Part shown: positions 47,325 to 55,679 of the stretch, one piece after another
Layout: every line of letters starts with the position of its first letter
Position numbering within the stretch: position 1 is the first letter of the stretch
Source: Sphingomonas metalli
GTDB taxonomy: Bacteria > Pseudomonadota > Alphaproteobacteria > Sphingomonadales > Sphingomonadaceae
Direction of reading: 5' to 3'
Assembly (NCBI RefSeq): GCF_014641735.1
Contig: NZ_BMIH01000001.1
Location: forward strand, 1 to 64,000
Length of the DNA stretch: 64,000 nucleotides
Notes under the pieces: model-generated
The model's database searches: none
What the model saw: the letters and a program-made list of their open reading frames with translations, nothing else
What the model was told of the DNA's origin: nothing
Program-made: the position numbers and the translations under genes

Positions 47325-47812
47325 TGCTTACCTGGCTTCTTGTCACCGGCATCCTGGCGGCCGAGCTTCAGCCCGGCAGCGGTGACCTGACCGCGCCAGA
47401 CACGCGGGTCATCGACATCCCGCGCGCCCAGCTGCGCACGCAGGTCGCGGCAGGCGCCCCGCTCGGCGTGCAGATCTTCGCGCAGGACTATGACCCGTCC
47501 GACAGCGGCGAATATGCCATGAACTTCGGCACCGCCATCGACGCAAACGAGACGATCGTCGACATCGAATACATCGGCGTGTCGGCTGCGGCCGCAGCGC
47601 TCGGCATCGCGATCGACACTACGGCCGATCACATCCCGATCATCACCGGCGACGGCAAGCACATCCAGTACTGGCCACTGGTCGATCAGGCGCAGTGGTC
47701 TGCCCTGTCCTTCGATGCGGCGGGGGTCATCGCGCAAGTCAAGGTGCGGGTGCGAACCAGCAAGGGCCGGCGCTGGGAGCGCACCGCTCTGCATCAGGTA
47801 CGGCAGCTATGA
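47324..47812 (+). CDS. Phage protein, unknown, hydrophobic N-terminus
   Basis: The 162-residue product starts MLTWLLVTGILAAELQPG, which could be a signal-like segment, and continues as beta-rich sequence (TRVIDIPRAQLRTQVAAGAP; NETIVDIEYIGVSAAAAALG). Located between fibre-like and neck genes. No family recognised. Confidence 0.55.
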   Translation: MLTWLLVTGILAAELQPGSGDLTAPDTRVIDIPRAQLRTQVAAGAPLGVQIFAQDYDPSDSGEYAMNFGTAIDANETIVDIEYIGVSAAAAALGIAIDTTADHIPIITGDGKHIQYWPLVDQAQWSALSFDAAGVIAQVKVRVRTSKGRRWERTALHQVRQL

Positions 47813-48030
47813 TCGTCGACAACGGAGCCCAAGTCGAGCTCTTCATCCCCGGCGTCTTTCAGGGCACGGCCGGCACGGCGCGCGACAAGGTGTGGTTCGT
47901 GCCGAACAAGGCGGGCGTTGATCCGGCTACGGCTCGGGCAGGCATGATGGACGGCAAGGTCGTGCGACTCGAGCCCGCAAAGGACGCGGAGGGTCCTGGC
48001 TGGACCTCGCGCTACACGGTGCAGGCGTGA
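47809..48030 (+). CDS. Small phage neck-region protein
   Basis: This gene encodes 73 residues from MIVDNGAQVELFIPGVFQGT (ATGA overlap), with KVWFVPNKAGVDPATARAGM and a final beta hairpin. Probably a small structural protein at the head-tail junction, by position only. Confidence 0.55.
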   Translation: MIVDNGAQVELFIPGVFQGTAGTARDKVWFVPNKAGVDPATARAGMMDGKVVRLEPAKDAEGPGWTSRYTVQA

Positions 48031-48512
48031 CGGTCGACGAGATGCGGGCGCTGCTCGGGCTCGATTCCGACGTTAGCGATGCGGAGGTGATGGCGGCGTA
48101 TGACGCATGGCTCGCGTCGCAGCCTGTGCCATCCCCTGCGGCCTCGCCGGCGACCTTCAAGCTGCGCTACCCAGCGTTCTCTGCAGTGGCTTCGGAGACG
48201 ATCACCTATTGGCTGACGGACGCTCTGCGGGTCGTGACCGCGGACTGGGGCAGCGATGCGGATCCTGCGCAGATGGCGCTCGCAGCGCACAACATGGTGC
48301 TCGCCGGTGTTCCGGGCATCGCGACCGGTAGCGTCGGCAAGCTCCCCGATGGCGTGACCAAGTTCCGGTCGGCGGACGTGGATGTCAGCATCAGCGAAAC
48401 CGCGGCCAACCGCCTCGTCGCAGGCGGATACGGGGCGACCCGCTACGGCCTTGAGTTCCAGACCATGCTTCGCCGCAATGCCGGTGGGCCGTTTCTGGTG
48501 GGCTGCGCATGA
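48027..48512 (+). CDS. DUF4054-like head-tail adaptor
   Basis: The 161-residue protein carries the DUF4054 pattern: FKLRYPAFSAVASETITYWL, then DPAQMALAAHNMVLAGVPGI. These proteins form the gp6/gp15-like adaptor ring under the portal. Order (adaptor, closure, gp10-like, terminator) is the normal siphovirus neck order. Confidence 0.8.
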   Translation: MTVDEMRALLGLDSDVSDAEVMAAYDAWLASQPVPSPAASPATFKLRYPAFSAVASETITYWLTDALRVVTADWGSDADPAQMALAAHNMVLAGVPGIATGSVGKLPDGVTKFRSADVDVSISETAANRLVAGGYGATRYGLEFQTMLRRNAGGPFLVGCA

Positions 48513-48886
48513 TGTTCGCCGATGTCGCCGCAGAGATCGCGCTGGCCTTCAGCGGCGCTGGCCTGGGAGCATATTTCGACGCCGAGGCGCGCTGGCCCGG
48601 TCAGCCTGTCACTGACGACGGGGGCAGCATCGTGACTCCGGGAACGCCCATCGTGTTGCCCTGCTCGGTGCAGGTCGATGCGGTTACCGAGGCCATGCGG
48701 GGCGATGCGGACTACCGCGATCGTGACGTGCGGCTGCTGGTGCTGCGATCTACGCTGGGGGGCGATCTGGACACGGATGCAGTCGTTCAGGTGTTGGCCG
48801 GACCGCACGAGGGGGCGTGGTCGCTTCAGAGCGTCAGCGGTGACCCGATGGGGGTGTATTGGGAATGCCGGGGACGGCGTGCCTAA
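48509..48886 (+). CDS. Head closure (stopper)-like protein
   Basis: The 125-residue protein in the position of the head-tail stopper shows VDAVTEAMRGDADYRDRDVR and ending YWECRGRRA, typical of small phage closure proteins with a beta-barrel (VVQVLAGPHEGAWSLQSVSG). Starts with an ATGA overlap; ends overlapping the gp10-like GTG. Confidence 0.65.
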   Translation: MMFADVAAEIALAFSGAGLGAYFDAEARWPGQPVTDDGGSIVTPGTPIVLPCSVQVDAVTEAMRGDADYRDRDVRLLVLRSTLGGDLDTDAVVQVLAGPHEGAWSLQSVSGDPMGVYWECRGRRA

Positions 48887-49298
48887 GATTACCGGCGGCA
48901 AGGGGCACGCCGACCGCCTCAAGCGCATGACGAGCCCAGAGGCAATCGGCGGGGTCGGTCGAGCGCTCTTCGTCGGTGGCCAAATCCTTGAGACCTATGC
49001 AGCCCGGTCGATCACCGAAGGCGCGGTCAGCGGCAAGGGTCACGTCCCCAGCCACCCCGGAGAACCGCCCAACAACGACACTGGCGTCCTCGCCCGCAAC
49101 ATCGAGACGGTGCAGGTCGAGCCGCTGAAAGTCGAAGTGTCCTCCAACGCGCCCTATGCTGCGGCTCTCGAGTACGGCACGTCGAAGATGGCCGAGCGTC
49201 CGTACATGCGCCCGGCAACCGCCGCCACGAAGGGCGAGATCACGGCGCTGGTGCGCAAAGCCGTCGACCACATCGCTGCAGGCGGAAAGGTGAGCTGA
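48879..49298 (+). CDS. HK97 gp10-like neck protein
   Basis: This gene encodes 139 residues from GTG 48879. The pattern GHVPSHPGEPPNNDTGVLAR, then SNAPYAAALEYGTSKMAERPYMRPA, is the clear HK97 gp10 family signature. These proteins complete the head-tail joint and the start of the tail. Overlaps the preceding and following genes. Confidence 0.87.
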   Translation: MPKITGGKGHADRLKRMTSPEAIGGVGRALFVGGQILETYAARSITEGAVSGKGHVPSHPGEPPNNDTGVLARNIETVQVEPLKVEVSSNAPYAAALEYGTSKMAERPYMRPATAATKGEITALVRKAVDHIAAGGKVS

Positions 49299-49738
49299 TG
49301 GCGATCGACAGCACGCAGGCGGTTCGCAAGGCTGGCATGGCGCAGCTTCGCGCGGCCGAAGTGGTGACCGACATCGTGGGTAATCGCGTCTACCCGCAGT
49401 CCGCCACCAAGGAGCCGGCATGGCCCTTCATCAAGTGGGGCGCGCCGATCGTCAGCCCGGTTAAGGCATCGTGCCTCGACGGATCGCAAATCGACTTTGC
49501 CGTGCACGGCTTCGCCAAGGCGCGTGACGAAGGCGGCAGCGTAGTCGAGACGGCGGAGGATCACGCCAGCCGCTTGGGTGCGGCGATCGCACAGGCTCTC
49601 GACGGGCTCTTGGCCGACATTCCGAACGGCACAGCCTCTTATCGCTGGACTGGCGCCCGCCTCCAGGAAGATGAGGATGGCGGCTTCCACACCATCCAGA
49701 CCTTCCGCGCGCGTTGCATGACGGCGAGGACCGGCTAA
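49298..49738 (+). CDS. Tail terminator (DUF3168-like)
   Basis: This 146-residue protein has GNRVYPQSATKEPAWPFIKW and the mid-strand QIDFAVHGFAKARDEGG, then a helix with AAIAQALDGLL and the final FHTIQTFRARC strand. This is the DUF3168/lambda gpU-like tail completion fold. It caps the tail tube. Confidence 0.82.
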   Translation: MAIDSTQAVRKAGMAQLRAAEVVTDIVGNRVYPQSATKEPAWPFIKWGAPIVSPVKASCLDGSQIDFAVHGFAKARDEGGSVVETAEDHASRLGAAIAQALDGLLADIPNGTASYRWTGARLQEDEDGGFHTIQTFRARCMTARTG

Positions 49739-49747
49739 ACAGGCTGG

Positions 49748-50053
49748 GTGAGCGAACAGGAGCAGATCAACGCCGGCCTGGCCGTTGCTGCCATCAAACT
49801 GATGGTGCGCGCCGGCACGATCAGCGAGGCTGCTGTCGTCGCTTTAGCCCGCGAGTATGACCTGCTGGCAGACCGCTCCCCCTACGCGCACGAAGCCGAG
49901 ATCCAGCGTGGCATCGCGCACCAGTTGCGGGCCATCCTGTTGGATCTGGATCCGCCTCCAGCCATTGATCCCGCTTCCGAGCGGCGAGCGCAGTTCCTAC
50001 GTGAGCAGATGAAGGAGCGGACGGCGATGATCGCGGATAGGAGCGGCGAGTGA
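49748..50053 (+). CDS. Small helical phage protein
   Basis: The 101 residues start at GTG 49748. The sequence SEQEQINAGLAVAAIKLMVR ... FLREQMKERTAMIADRSGE is helical. It stands between terminator and tube with a lipoprotein gene after it, so it looks like an inserted accessory (moron) pair rather than a tail component. Confidence 0.5.
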   Translation: MSEQEQINAGLAVAAIKLMVRAGTISEAAVVALAREYDLLADRSPYAHEAEIQRGIAHQLRAILLDLDPPPAIDPASERRAQFLREQMKERTAMIADRSGE

Positions 50054-50286
50054 GGATGGCACTTCTGGCCATGGTCTCAGCGGCGCTGCTTGGCTCGTGC
50101 GATAAGCCGATCCGCTGCGATGCTGATGGGAATATCATCATTCCTAACGGGACTTCCGCAAAGCAGGCAGATACCTTCAGGGCCGCGAATATCGCGCTTC
50201 AGAACAGACGGGTTCAAGCAACATTTGGCGGCTCGACCCCGTATACTACAAGGGCCGGCTTGGAGAAGGCTGAAGGTTGTCCCTGA
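50050..50286 (+). CDS. Small phage lipoprotein
   Basis: This 78-residue protein has a lipoprotein signal MRMALLAMVSAALLGSCDKP (lipobox LGSC, Cys 17) and a short polar mature part. Prophage lipoproteins of this kind can block superinfection at the envelope or act in lysis; no specific evidence here. Its stop TGA begins junction-motif copy 4. Confidence 0.65.
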   Translation: MRMALLAMVSAALLGSCDKPIRCDADGNIIIPNGTSAKQADTFRAANIALQNRRVQATFGGSTPYTTRAGLEKAEGCP

Positions 50287-50295
50287 CGGCGGTAA
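50284..50295 (+). other. Late-region junction motif, copy 4
   Basis: TGACGGCGGTAA preceded by C and followed by CGG; the TGA is the lipoprotein stop. A short hairpin (CCGGG 50324-50328 with CCCGG 50339-50343) lies between it and the tail tube start at 50352. Confidence 0.8.
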
Positions 50296-50351
50296 CGGCT
50301 CTACACTCCCCTGAGTAGCACCACCGGGTACGTTCTTGCCCGGAGTGCCGC

Positions 50352-50798
50352 ATGTCCTATCCCACCGAGATTGACGCCGCGGTCATCCGCATCGGCAACG
50401 GCGCGAACACCGAAGTGTTCGAGGTCGCCTGCGGTATCGAGAATGTGACGGTCAACGAGACGGCCGGCACCACCGACCGTTTCCGCCGGGACTGTGCAAA
50501 GCCCGGCCAGCTTCCTCGCCGCGGTATCCGCGTCAACAATCTCAGCTGGGACGTGACTGGCTCAGGTGTCGCCAACGCCGACCAGCTGACCAAGCTCAAG
50601 GCCGCTCTGGGCCAGCACAAGAACTACGAGATCGACGCCATCCGCTACGATGGCACGGACGCTGGCGATTTGCTCGGCACCTTCGCGGGCCAGGGCGTGA
50701 TGACCGCCAAAAACCTGAACCTCCAGACCAGCGGCGACTCCACGATGGAGATCACGATCGCGGGCGAGAACGATCTGGTCTGGACGCCGGCCACGTGA
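50352..50798 (+). CDS. Major tail tube protein
   Basis: The 148-residue protein has a tube-type beta fold: EVFEVACGIENVTVNETAGT, NNLSWDVTGSGVANADQLTK, ending TMEITIAGENDLVWTPA. Its size and position before the tail chaperones identify it. It should polymerise around the tape measure as hexameric rings. Confidence 0.82.
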   Translation: MSYPTEIDAAVIRIGNGANTEVFEVACGIENVTVNETAGTTDRFRRDCAKPGQLPRRGIRVNNLSWDVTGSGVANADQLTKLKAALGQHKNYEIDAIRYDGTDAGDLLGTFAGQGVMTAKNLNLQTSGDSTMEITIAGENDLVWTPAT

Positions 50799-51289
50799 CC
50801 CCTGTCACGGCGCTGGAGCTTCATTTCGGCGACGGCGAATACCTCTTCGACCTCAAGCTCCCGCAGCTTGCCGAGCTTCAGGAAAAGCGTGGCTGCGGCG
50901 TATTTGCAATCTACGCGCGGGTGCTGAAGGGCAGGTACCTTCTTGAAGGCGAAACGATTGGCGTGACAGGCCAAGCGGAAGCCTATGTTGAGGATCTCGC
51001 AGAGACTATCCGACTGGCTCTTATCGGCGGCGGCAAGGGCCTAGTGAACGGAGTCGAAGTGGCGGTTAGCGCCTTGACGGCAAAGGGTCTGGTTGAACGC
51101 TATGTGCTCGCAGCGCCGTTAAGGGACGCTTGGGCTACTGCCGCCGCCATTCTCGCAGCTCGCATTGAAGGGTACACGCCGCCAAAAAAAGTGGAGCCGG
51201 CGGCAAAGCCGGCGACCTCAAAGCGCCGATCGACTTCGCGCAAGTCATCGCGAACTGCGCAGTCATCGGGGTCGATTGGCGAGCCCTGA
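50795..51289 (+). CDS. Tail assembly chaperone, short (unshifted) form
   Basis: This gene encodes 164 residues from ATGA overlap. FGDGEYLFDLKLPQLAELQE and the following helical part match GTA/TAC-type tail chaperones (GTA_gp10-like), which coat the tape measure before tube assembly. After residue 132 the reading frame is low-complexity (KRRSTSRKSSRTAQS), while the -1 frame encodes a sensible domain; both forms are probably made, as with lambda G and G-T. Confidence 0.83.
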   Translation: MTPVTALELHFGDGEYLFDLKLPQLAELQEKRGCGVFAIYARVLKGRYLLEGETIGVTGQAEAYVEDLAETIRLALIGGGKGLVNGVEVAVSALTAKGLVERYVLAAPLRDAWATAAAILAARIEGYTPPKKVEPAAKPATSKRRSTSRKSSRTAQSSGSIGEP

Positions 51290-51411
51290 CATGGTGGGAG
51301 TATCAGGCGCTGCTCTGGGCTTGGAATGATGCTCATGGTGGATCGCCGTCACCAGCCGATCCAGTAAGGCTCGGCAAGCTGTTGGAGGCCAGAGGTGGCG
51401 GAAACTGCTGA
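51184..51411 (+). other. Programmed -1 frameshift site and tail chaperone extension
   Basis: A run of seven A (51184-51190), arranged as A AAA AAA in the zero frame, is a -1 slippery heptamer. Shifting there joins the chaperone to an open -1 frame that ends at TGA 51411 just inside the tape-measure start. The extension contains APIDFAQVIANCAVIGVDWR and LTWWEYQALLWAWNDAHGG, typical of the T part of tail chaperones. The fusion would have about 205 residues. Confidence 0.85.
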
Positions 51412-53971
51412 TCGGGTTGTAATCGAGCTTGTTGCCAAAACCGATGGCTACACCGCCGCGATCACCGGCGCCGCTTCAACCACAGAAGCGGCGATGTCGA
51501 AGACAGAGGCATCCGCCGCGAAGGCGGAAGCGGCCATTCAAAAGGCAGCCGAGAAGAAGGCTGCTGCTGAAGAGAAGGCGGCTGCCAGGATTGCGGAAGC
51601 AGCGGAAAAGGCGCGGCTCCGCGTAGAGGAAGCCGCGCAGAAGGCAGCGCTTCGAGCCGAGGCGGCGGCTCAGACCAAGGCCGACAGAGAGGCTGCTGCC
51701 GCTCAACGGGCCGCGGAAGCTGCCGAACGTGCCGCTCAGAAGCAATCTGCCGCAGCCGAGCGCGCCAAGGCGGCGGCAGAGAAGGCGGCCGCGAAGAAAG
51801 GTGACGCCGAGGAGGCTGCTGCCGCTCGCGCCCAGGGGGCTGCTGATAAGGCCGCTCAACGCGAGCAGGCCGCTGCTGAACGGGCGGCACAAGCTGCGGC
51901 CCGAGCAGCCGAACGCAAAGCTTCAGCCGAGGAGATCGCAGCACAGAGGCAGGTCGCTGCGCAGGAGAAAGCCCGCCAGCAAGAGGAGGCGCGCGCAAAG
52001 CGAACCGCTGACGAAGTGGCTCGTGAGGCCGCGCGCAAGGCTAACGCTGAGGATATAGCCGCCACCAAAGCGGCCCAGTCCGTTGAAAAGGCTTCTGCGA
52101 GGGCCGGTAATGCTCAGCGCAACCTTGGCCGCCAAATTTCGGACATTGGTGTCGGCTTGGCAGGCGGTCAATCGCCCTTTCTCACCCTAGCTCAGCAGGC
52201 CCCGCAGGTGGCGGACGCACTGGCGGATACGGGCGGCCGCGCAGCGCGCGTAGCAACCTTCTTTGCGGGTCCTTGGGGGGCGGCGCTCCTCGCGGCGGGA
52301 TCAATCGCTGGCGTGTTGGCCGAGAAGCTCTTCAGCTTGAAGGCTGCTCACGACGAGACGAAGAAGGCTGCAGAAGCCACGGCTGAAGCCGAGCAGATAC
52401 TGCAAGGCGTGCTGGGTGGTACGGTAAATCAAACCGAGCGCGCTCGTGTAGCTTCGCTCGCCAAAGCGCAAGCCATGACGCTTGAAGCGCGGGCGACGCT
52501 TAACAATGCTCAGGCTCAACTCACCCTCGCCAGAGCCTATGCGTCAGCTGCGGCAGCGACCGAGCGCGCCGCTCCAGGGGGACTTGGCATACCGGGGCGT
52601 GGAGCCGCCTCCACATCGGTTAACGCTCGGCAAAGCCAGCTTGAGCTTGACCAGGCGCAGATCGCTTTAAACGCGGCTGAGATCCGGCTTCGAAACCTTG
52701 AGAAAGCTGCGACCGGCGCTCGGGCTGCGGAAGCCAAAAAGGACAGCGACAAGCAGGCTCGAGAAGACGCTGCCGCCAAGCGCAAGGCTGAGGCGGCTGC
52801 CCGAAAGGCAGAGCGTGAGGCCGAAAAGCAGGCCCGCGAACAGGCGCAGTTCGTAGGCCAGCGTCTTCGCGGACAGGCGGAACTAGCAGCGGCAGAAGCC
52901 GACCTCACTTCCGATACGCGCCTTCAAGATCAGGCCGCGCGTCTACGCATCATCGCCGAGCGCGACGCCGCCAAGGCTGCGATCAAGGCGGATCCAGATC
53001 GATCCTCTGCCCAGAAAGCCGAACTCTCTGGCATCGAGGATCGGATCGCGAGTGCCCGCATCCGGCTGGTAAACATCAACGAGGCCCAGCGCTTTCTCGA
53101 CGAAACGCTGGCCCTACAAAAGGCTGATCTGACCAACCAGACCGACCTTGTGAATGAGCAGGGCAACCTTGCCGAAACTAAGGGCGAGCGTCGGGCCGCG
53201 GCTGTGCGTTTGCTTGATCTCGCGTTCGAGCGCGAGCGCCTTGAGCTTGAGGCCGTCCTTGCTTCCAAAAAGAGCACGGAAGTCGAGAAAGCCATCGCGC
53301 AGAAGCGGCTCGACCAGCTAGGCACGCTCTATGGAATGCGTCGTGAGGGCGCAGAGCGGCAGTACGAAGGCGCGGCCGCGCGTTACCAGCGCGACATCCG
53401 GGCGGTGGGTCAGGACCTGAAGGAAGCCTATGATGGTGTTGCTGTCGACGGCCTCCAAGCTCTGAACGGTCAGTTGGCTGATGCGATCGTCAACTCCAAG
53501 AACCTTGGCGACGTGTTTCACAATGTGGCCAAGCAGATCATCGCCGACCTGCTGCGGATCGCAATCCAGCAGTCGATCATCAAGCCGCTGGCGACGGCGC
53601 TCTTCAGTGGCGGCAATAGCGGCGGGGGCATTGCCGCAACCCTGGCATCGGTCTTTGGCCGCGCCTCTGGCGGCTACGTCGGCCCCGGCCAGACCGTGCG
53701 CGTCAATGAGCAGTCTGGCGGCATGGAGCTGCTGCGCATGGACTCGCAGGGCGGCACGGTGATCCCGCTTGGACAGACGCGAGCCGAGCGCCCGCAGCAG
53801 ATCGTTCAGAACATGACGACGATCCGAGTCGAGCTCTCCGACGACCTCAACGCCCGGATCGATGGCCGCAGCGCAGCCGCAGCGGTTGAGGTGGTGAGGC
53901 AGGCCGCGCCCACCATCGTCGACGCTGCCACAGCCAGCACGGTCGATCGCCTGCGACGCCCCATGCTCTGA
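51395..53971 (+). CDS. Tail tape measure protein
   Basis: This gene encodes 858 residues from GTG with GGAGG seven to eleven bases upstream. Residues 30-250 are extreme Ala/Glu/Lys/Arg coiled coil, followed by a hydrophobic pair (GPWGAALLAAGSIAGVLAEK). Further coiled coil follows, and a C-terminal region (LADAIVNSKNLGDVFHNVAK; FGRASGGYVGPGQTVRVNE) typical of lambda-family tape measures. It sets tail length and helps DNA pass the inner membrane. Length predicts a tail of roughly 130 nm (family rule of about 0.15 nm per residue). Confidence 0.9.
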   Translation: MAETADRVVIELVAKTDGYTAAITGAASTTEAAMSKTEASAAKAEAAIQKAAEKKAAAEEKAAARIAEAAEKARLRVEEAAQKAALRAEAAAQTKADREAAAAQRAAEAAERAAQKQSAAAERAKAAAEKAAAKKGDAEEAAAARAQGAADKAAQREQAAAERAAQAAARAAERKASAEEIAAQRQVAAQEKARQQEEARAKRTADEVAREAARKANAEDIAATKAAQSVEKASARAGNAQRNLGRQISDIGVGLAGGQSPFLTLAQQAPQVADALADTGGRAARVATFFAGPWGAALLAAGSIAGVLAEKLFSLKAAHDETKKAAEATAEAEQILQGVLGGTVNQTERARVASLAKAQAMTLEARATLNNAQAQLTLARAYASAAAATERAAPGGLGIPGRGAASTSVNARQSQLELDQAQIALNAAEIRLRNLEKAATGARAAEAKKDSDKQAREDAAAKRKAEAAARKAEREAEKQAREQAQFVGQRLRGQAELAAAEADLTSDTRLQDQAARLRIIAERDAAKAAIKADPDRSSAQKAELSGIEDRIASARIRLVNINEAQRFLDETLALQKADLTNQTDLVNEQGNLAETKGERRAAAVRLLDLAFERERLELEAVLASKKSTEVEKAIAQKRLDQLGTLYGMRREGAERQYEGAAARYQRDIRAVGQDLKEAYDGVAVDGLQALNGQLADAIVNSKNLGDVFHNVAKQIIADLLRIAIQQSIIKPLATALFSGGNSGGGIAATLASVFGRASGGYVGPGQTVRVNEQSGGMELLRMDSQGGTVIPLGQTRAERPQQIVQNMTTIRVELSDDLNARIDGRSAAAAVEVVRQAAPTIVDAATASTVDRLRRPML

Positions 53972-53980
53972 CGGCGGTAA
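53969..53980 (+). other. Late-region junction motif, copy 5
   Basis: TGACGGCGGTAA preceded by C and followed by TCC; the TGA is the tape-measure stop. The distal tail gene starts 34 bases after the motif. Confidence 0.8.
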
Positions 53981-54013
53981 TCCCCTGCCCTGCCGCCCCA
54001 TAGCGCAGGGAGC

Positions 54014-54613
54014 ATGGCCGAAATCCTGTTCCCTTCAGGCGTCGAACTCGCGTCGGAGGGATGGACGCTCAACGAGCCGGCGCAGGTCAACCGCTCGGGT
54101 TGGACGGGAACGCGCAAGGTCGTCGGCCTGCCTGGCGCGTCTCTCTGGTCGTCGACCGCCACGATCGAGGGCATTGCGACCGAGGATGAAGAGGCCGGGA
54201 TCCGCGCTTTCTTCGTTGCGCTCCGCGGCATGCGGAACACCTTCCGACTTCAGGCCGGGTGCCAGCAGACCGACGTGACGACCGCGACGGTGCGCACCGG
54301 TGCCGGCAACTCAGACACGCTGCCGATGGAGAACCTGCCGGCCAACGCCACGGTGCTGACGGCGGGCAAGTTCCTGACCGTCCAGCTGCCGAGCGGGCAC
54401 TTCCGGCTTGTCTGCCTCACCCTGCCACTCGTCACCAATGGGCAGGGTATGGGCACCGCGGTGTTCGGACCCGAGTTGGGCGAGATCCCGGTCGCTGGCA
54501 CCGCAGTCGAACTCGCCAACCCGTTCGCCCTGATGGCGATGACGAAGCCCTTCAGCTTGCAGCGCGCGGACGGCCTCGCGAACTTCTCGATCGAGTGCGA
54601 GGAAGCCCGGTGA
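54014..54613 (+). CDS. Distal tail protein
   Basis: This 199-residue protein is the first gene after the tape measure. FPSGVELASEGWTLNEPAQV and the C-terminal TKPFSLQRADGLANFSIECEE strand resemble GTA/Rhodobacter-type distal tail proteins (gp12-like, DUF2460 neighbourhood). It should form the ring that joins tube and baseplate. Assigned by order and strand pattern. Confidence 0.65.
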   Translation: MAEILFPSGVELASEGWTLNEPAQVNRSGWTGTRKVVGLPGASLWSSTATIEGIATEDEEAGIRAFFVALRGMRNTFRLQAGCQQTDVTTATVRTGAGNSDTLPMENLPANATVLTAGKFLTVQLPSGHFRLVCLTLPLVTNGQGMGTAVFGPELGEIPVAGTAVELANPFALMAMTKPFSLQRADGLANFSIECEEAR

Positions 54614-55275
54614 GCCGGCCCGACGCTGCCGCCAGTGCGGCGCTCGACGCACAGATCATTCGGCCGGTCTTCTTCTGCTATCTCGACATCCTCGGCGACC
54701 CACTCCGGGCAAACACGTCAGGGCATTCGGTCAGCTTCACTAGCACCGGCAACGCGGACCTCGACGGCTTCACCTTCGATGGCATTGACCCCACCGTAGT
54801 CGATGTCGGGCCGGTGCGGAACAAGGACGGCGGATCCGACAGCGTGACCGCCAAGCTATCGGGCCTCGTTTCGCTCGACGCGGACCTGCTGAACGTCATC
54901 GGCAACAAGGCCAACTGGCAGGGCCGCACGGCCCGGCTCTGGCGCATGATCCGGGACGAATACGGTACGCAGCGGGGCGCTCTCCAGCCGTACTACACGG
55001 GCTGGATGACCTCGCTGACGATCGCCGGCGCACCGGAAAGCCAGACGATCAACCTGACGATCCAGAGCTACCTCGCCGCCTATTCGCAGGCGTCGAACCG
55101 GACGTACCTCGACCAGGAGACCTTCGACCCGGGCGATCTGTCTGCGCGGGCATCCATCGCGATTGCCAACGGCGTCAGCGGATCGGCGATCATTGACAAC
55201 ACGCCAGTCGGCTATGGCGGTGGGGTCAACTTCCGCAATGGCGACGGCAACCTTAACGGGATGTCGAAATGGTGA
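54610..55275 (+). CDS. Tail hub-type protein (DUF2163-like)
   Basis: The 221-residue protein starts at GTG with a GTGA overlap. AQIIRPVFFCYLDILGDPLR and GGSDSVTAKLSGLVSLDADL, then a strand-rich stretch YYTGWMTSLTIAGAPESQTI, are like phage hub proteins with DUF2163. It lies between the distal tail and peptidase genes, the order of gene-transfer-agent-like tails (gp12-13-14-15). Confidence 0.7.
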   Translation: MSRPDAAASAALDAQIIRPVFFCYLDILGDPLRANTSGHSVSFTSTGNADLDGFTFDGIDPTVVDVGPVRNKDGGSDSVTAKLSGLVSLDADLLNVIGNKANWQGRTARLWRMIRDEYGTQRGALQPYYTGWMTSLTIAGAPESQTINLTIQSYLAAYSQASNRTYLDQETFDPGDLSARASIAIANGVSGSAIIDNTPVGYGGGVNFRNGDGNLNGMSKW

Positions 55276-55679
55276 CCCGGCTTTTCGATTGGGAAGAGCG
55301 GCTGCACGACTATCTGGCCGCGCAGGAAGGCGCTGAGTTCGTCTGGGGCAAGAACGACTGCGCGCTATTCGCTGCGGGCGCGGTGCAGGCCATGACCGGC
55401 GAAGACCCCGCCACTGCATACCGCGGGCGCTACACGACCGCGGCCGGAAGCGTGCGAGCGCTGAAGCGCTACGGCGCCGGAACGCTCGTCTCCACGATCG
55501 ACGCCCTGTTTCCGCAGCGTGACCCCGGCTTCGCGCGTCGCGGCGACCTCGTGATGGTCGACGGCATGGTGGGGGTCTGTGTCGGTGCGGATGCCGTGTT
55601 CATCGGCGAACAGGATGAAGCTCCCGGTCTGGTGCGGTTCGGCCGCGATCGATGGGTCAAAGCCTGGAGCGTTGGCTGA
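55269..55679 (+). CDS. NlpC/P60-like tail peptidase (DUF6950-like)
   Basis: This gene encodes 136 residues. GAEFVWGKNDCALFAAGAVQ holds the nucleophile-type Cys at a helix start, and RRGDLVMVDGMVGVCVGADAVF follows as the strand pair. There is no clear catalytic His, so it may be a degenerate NlpC/P60 fold with structural rather than cell-wall activity. It corresponds to the gp14-type gene in GTA-like tails. Confidence 0.75.
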   Translation: MVTRLFDWEERLHDYLAAQEGAEFVWGKNDCALFAAGAVQAMTGEDPATAYRGRYTTAAGSVRALKRYGAGTLVSTIDALFPQRDPGFARRGDLVMVDGMVGVCVGADAVFIGEQDEAPGLVRFGRDRWVKAWSVG

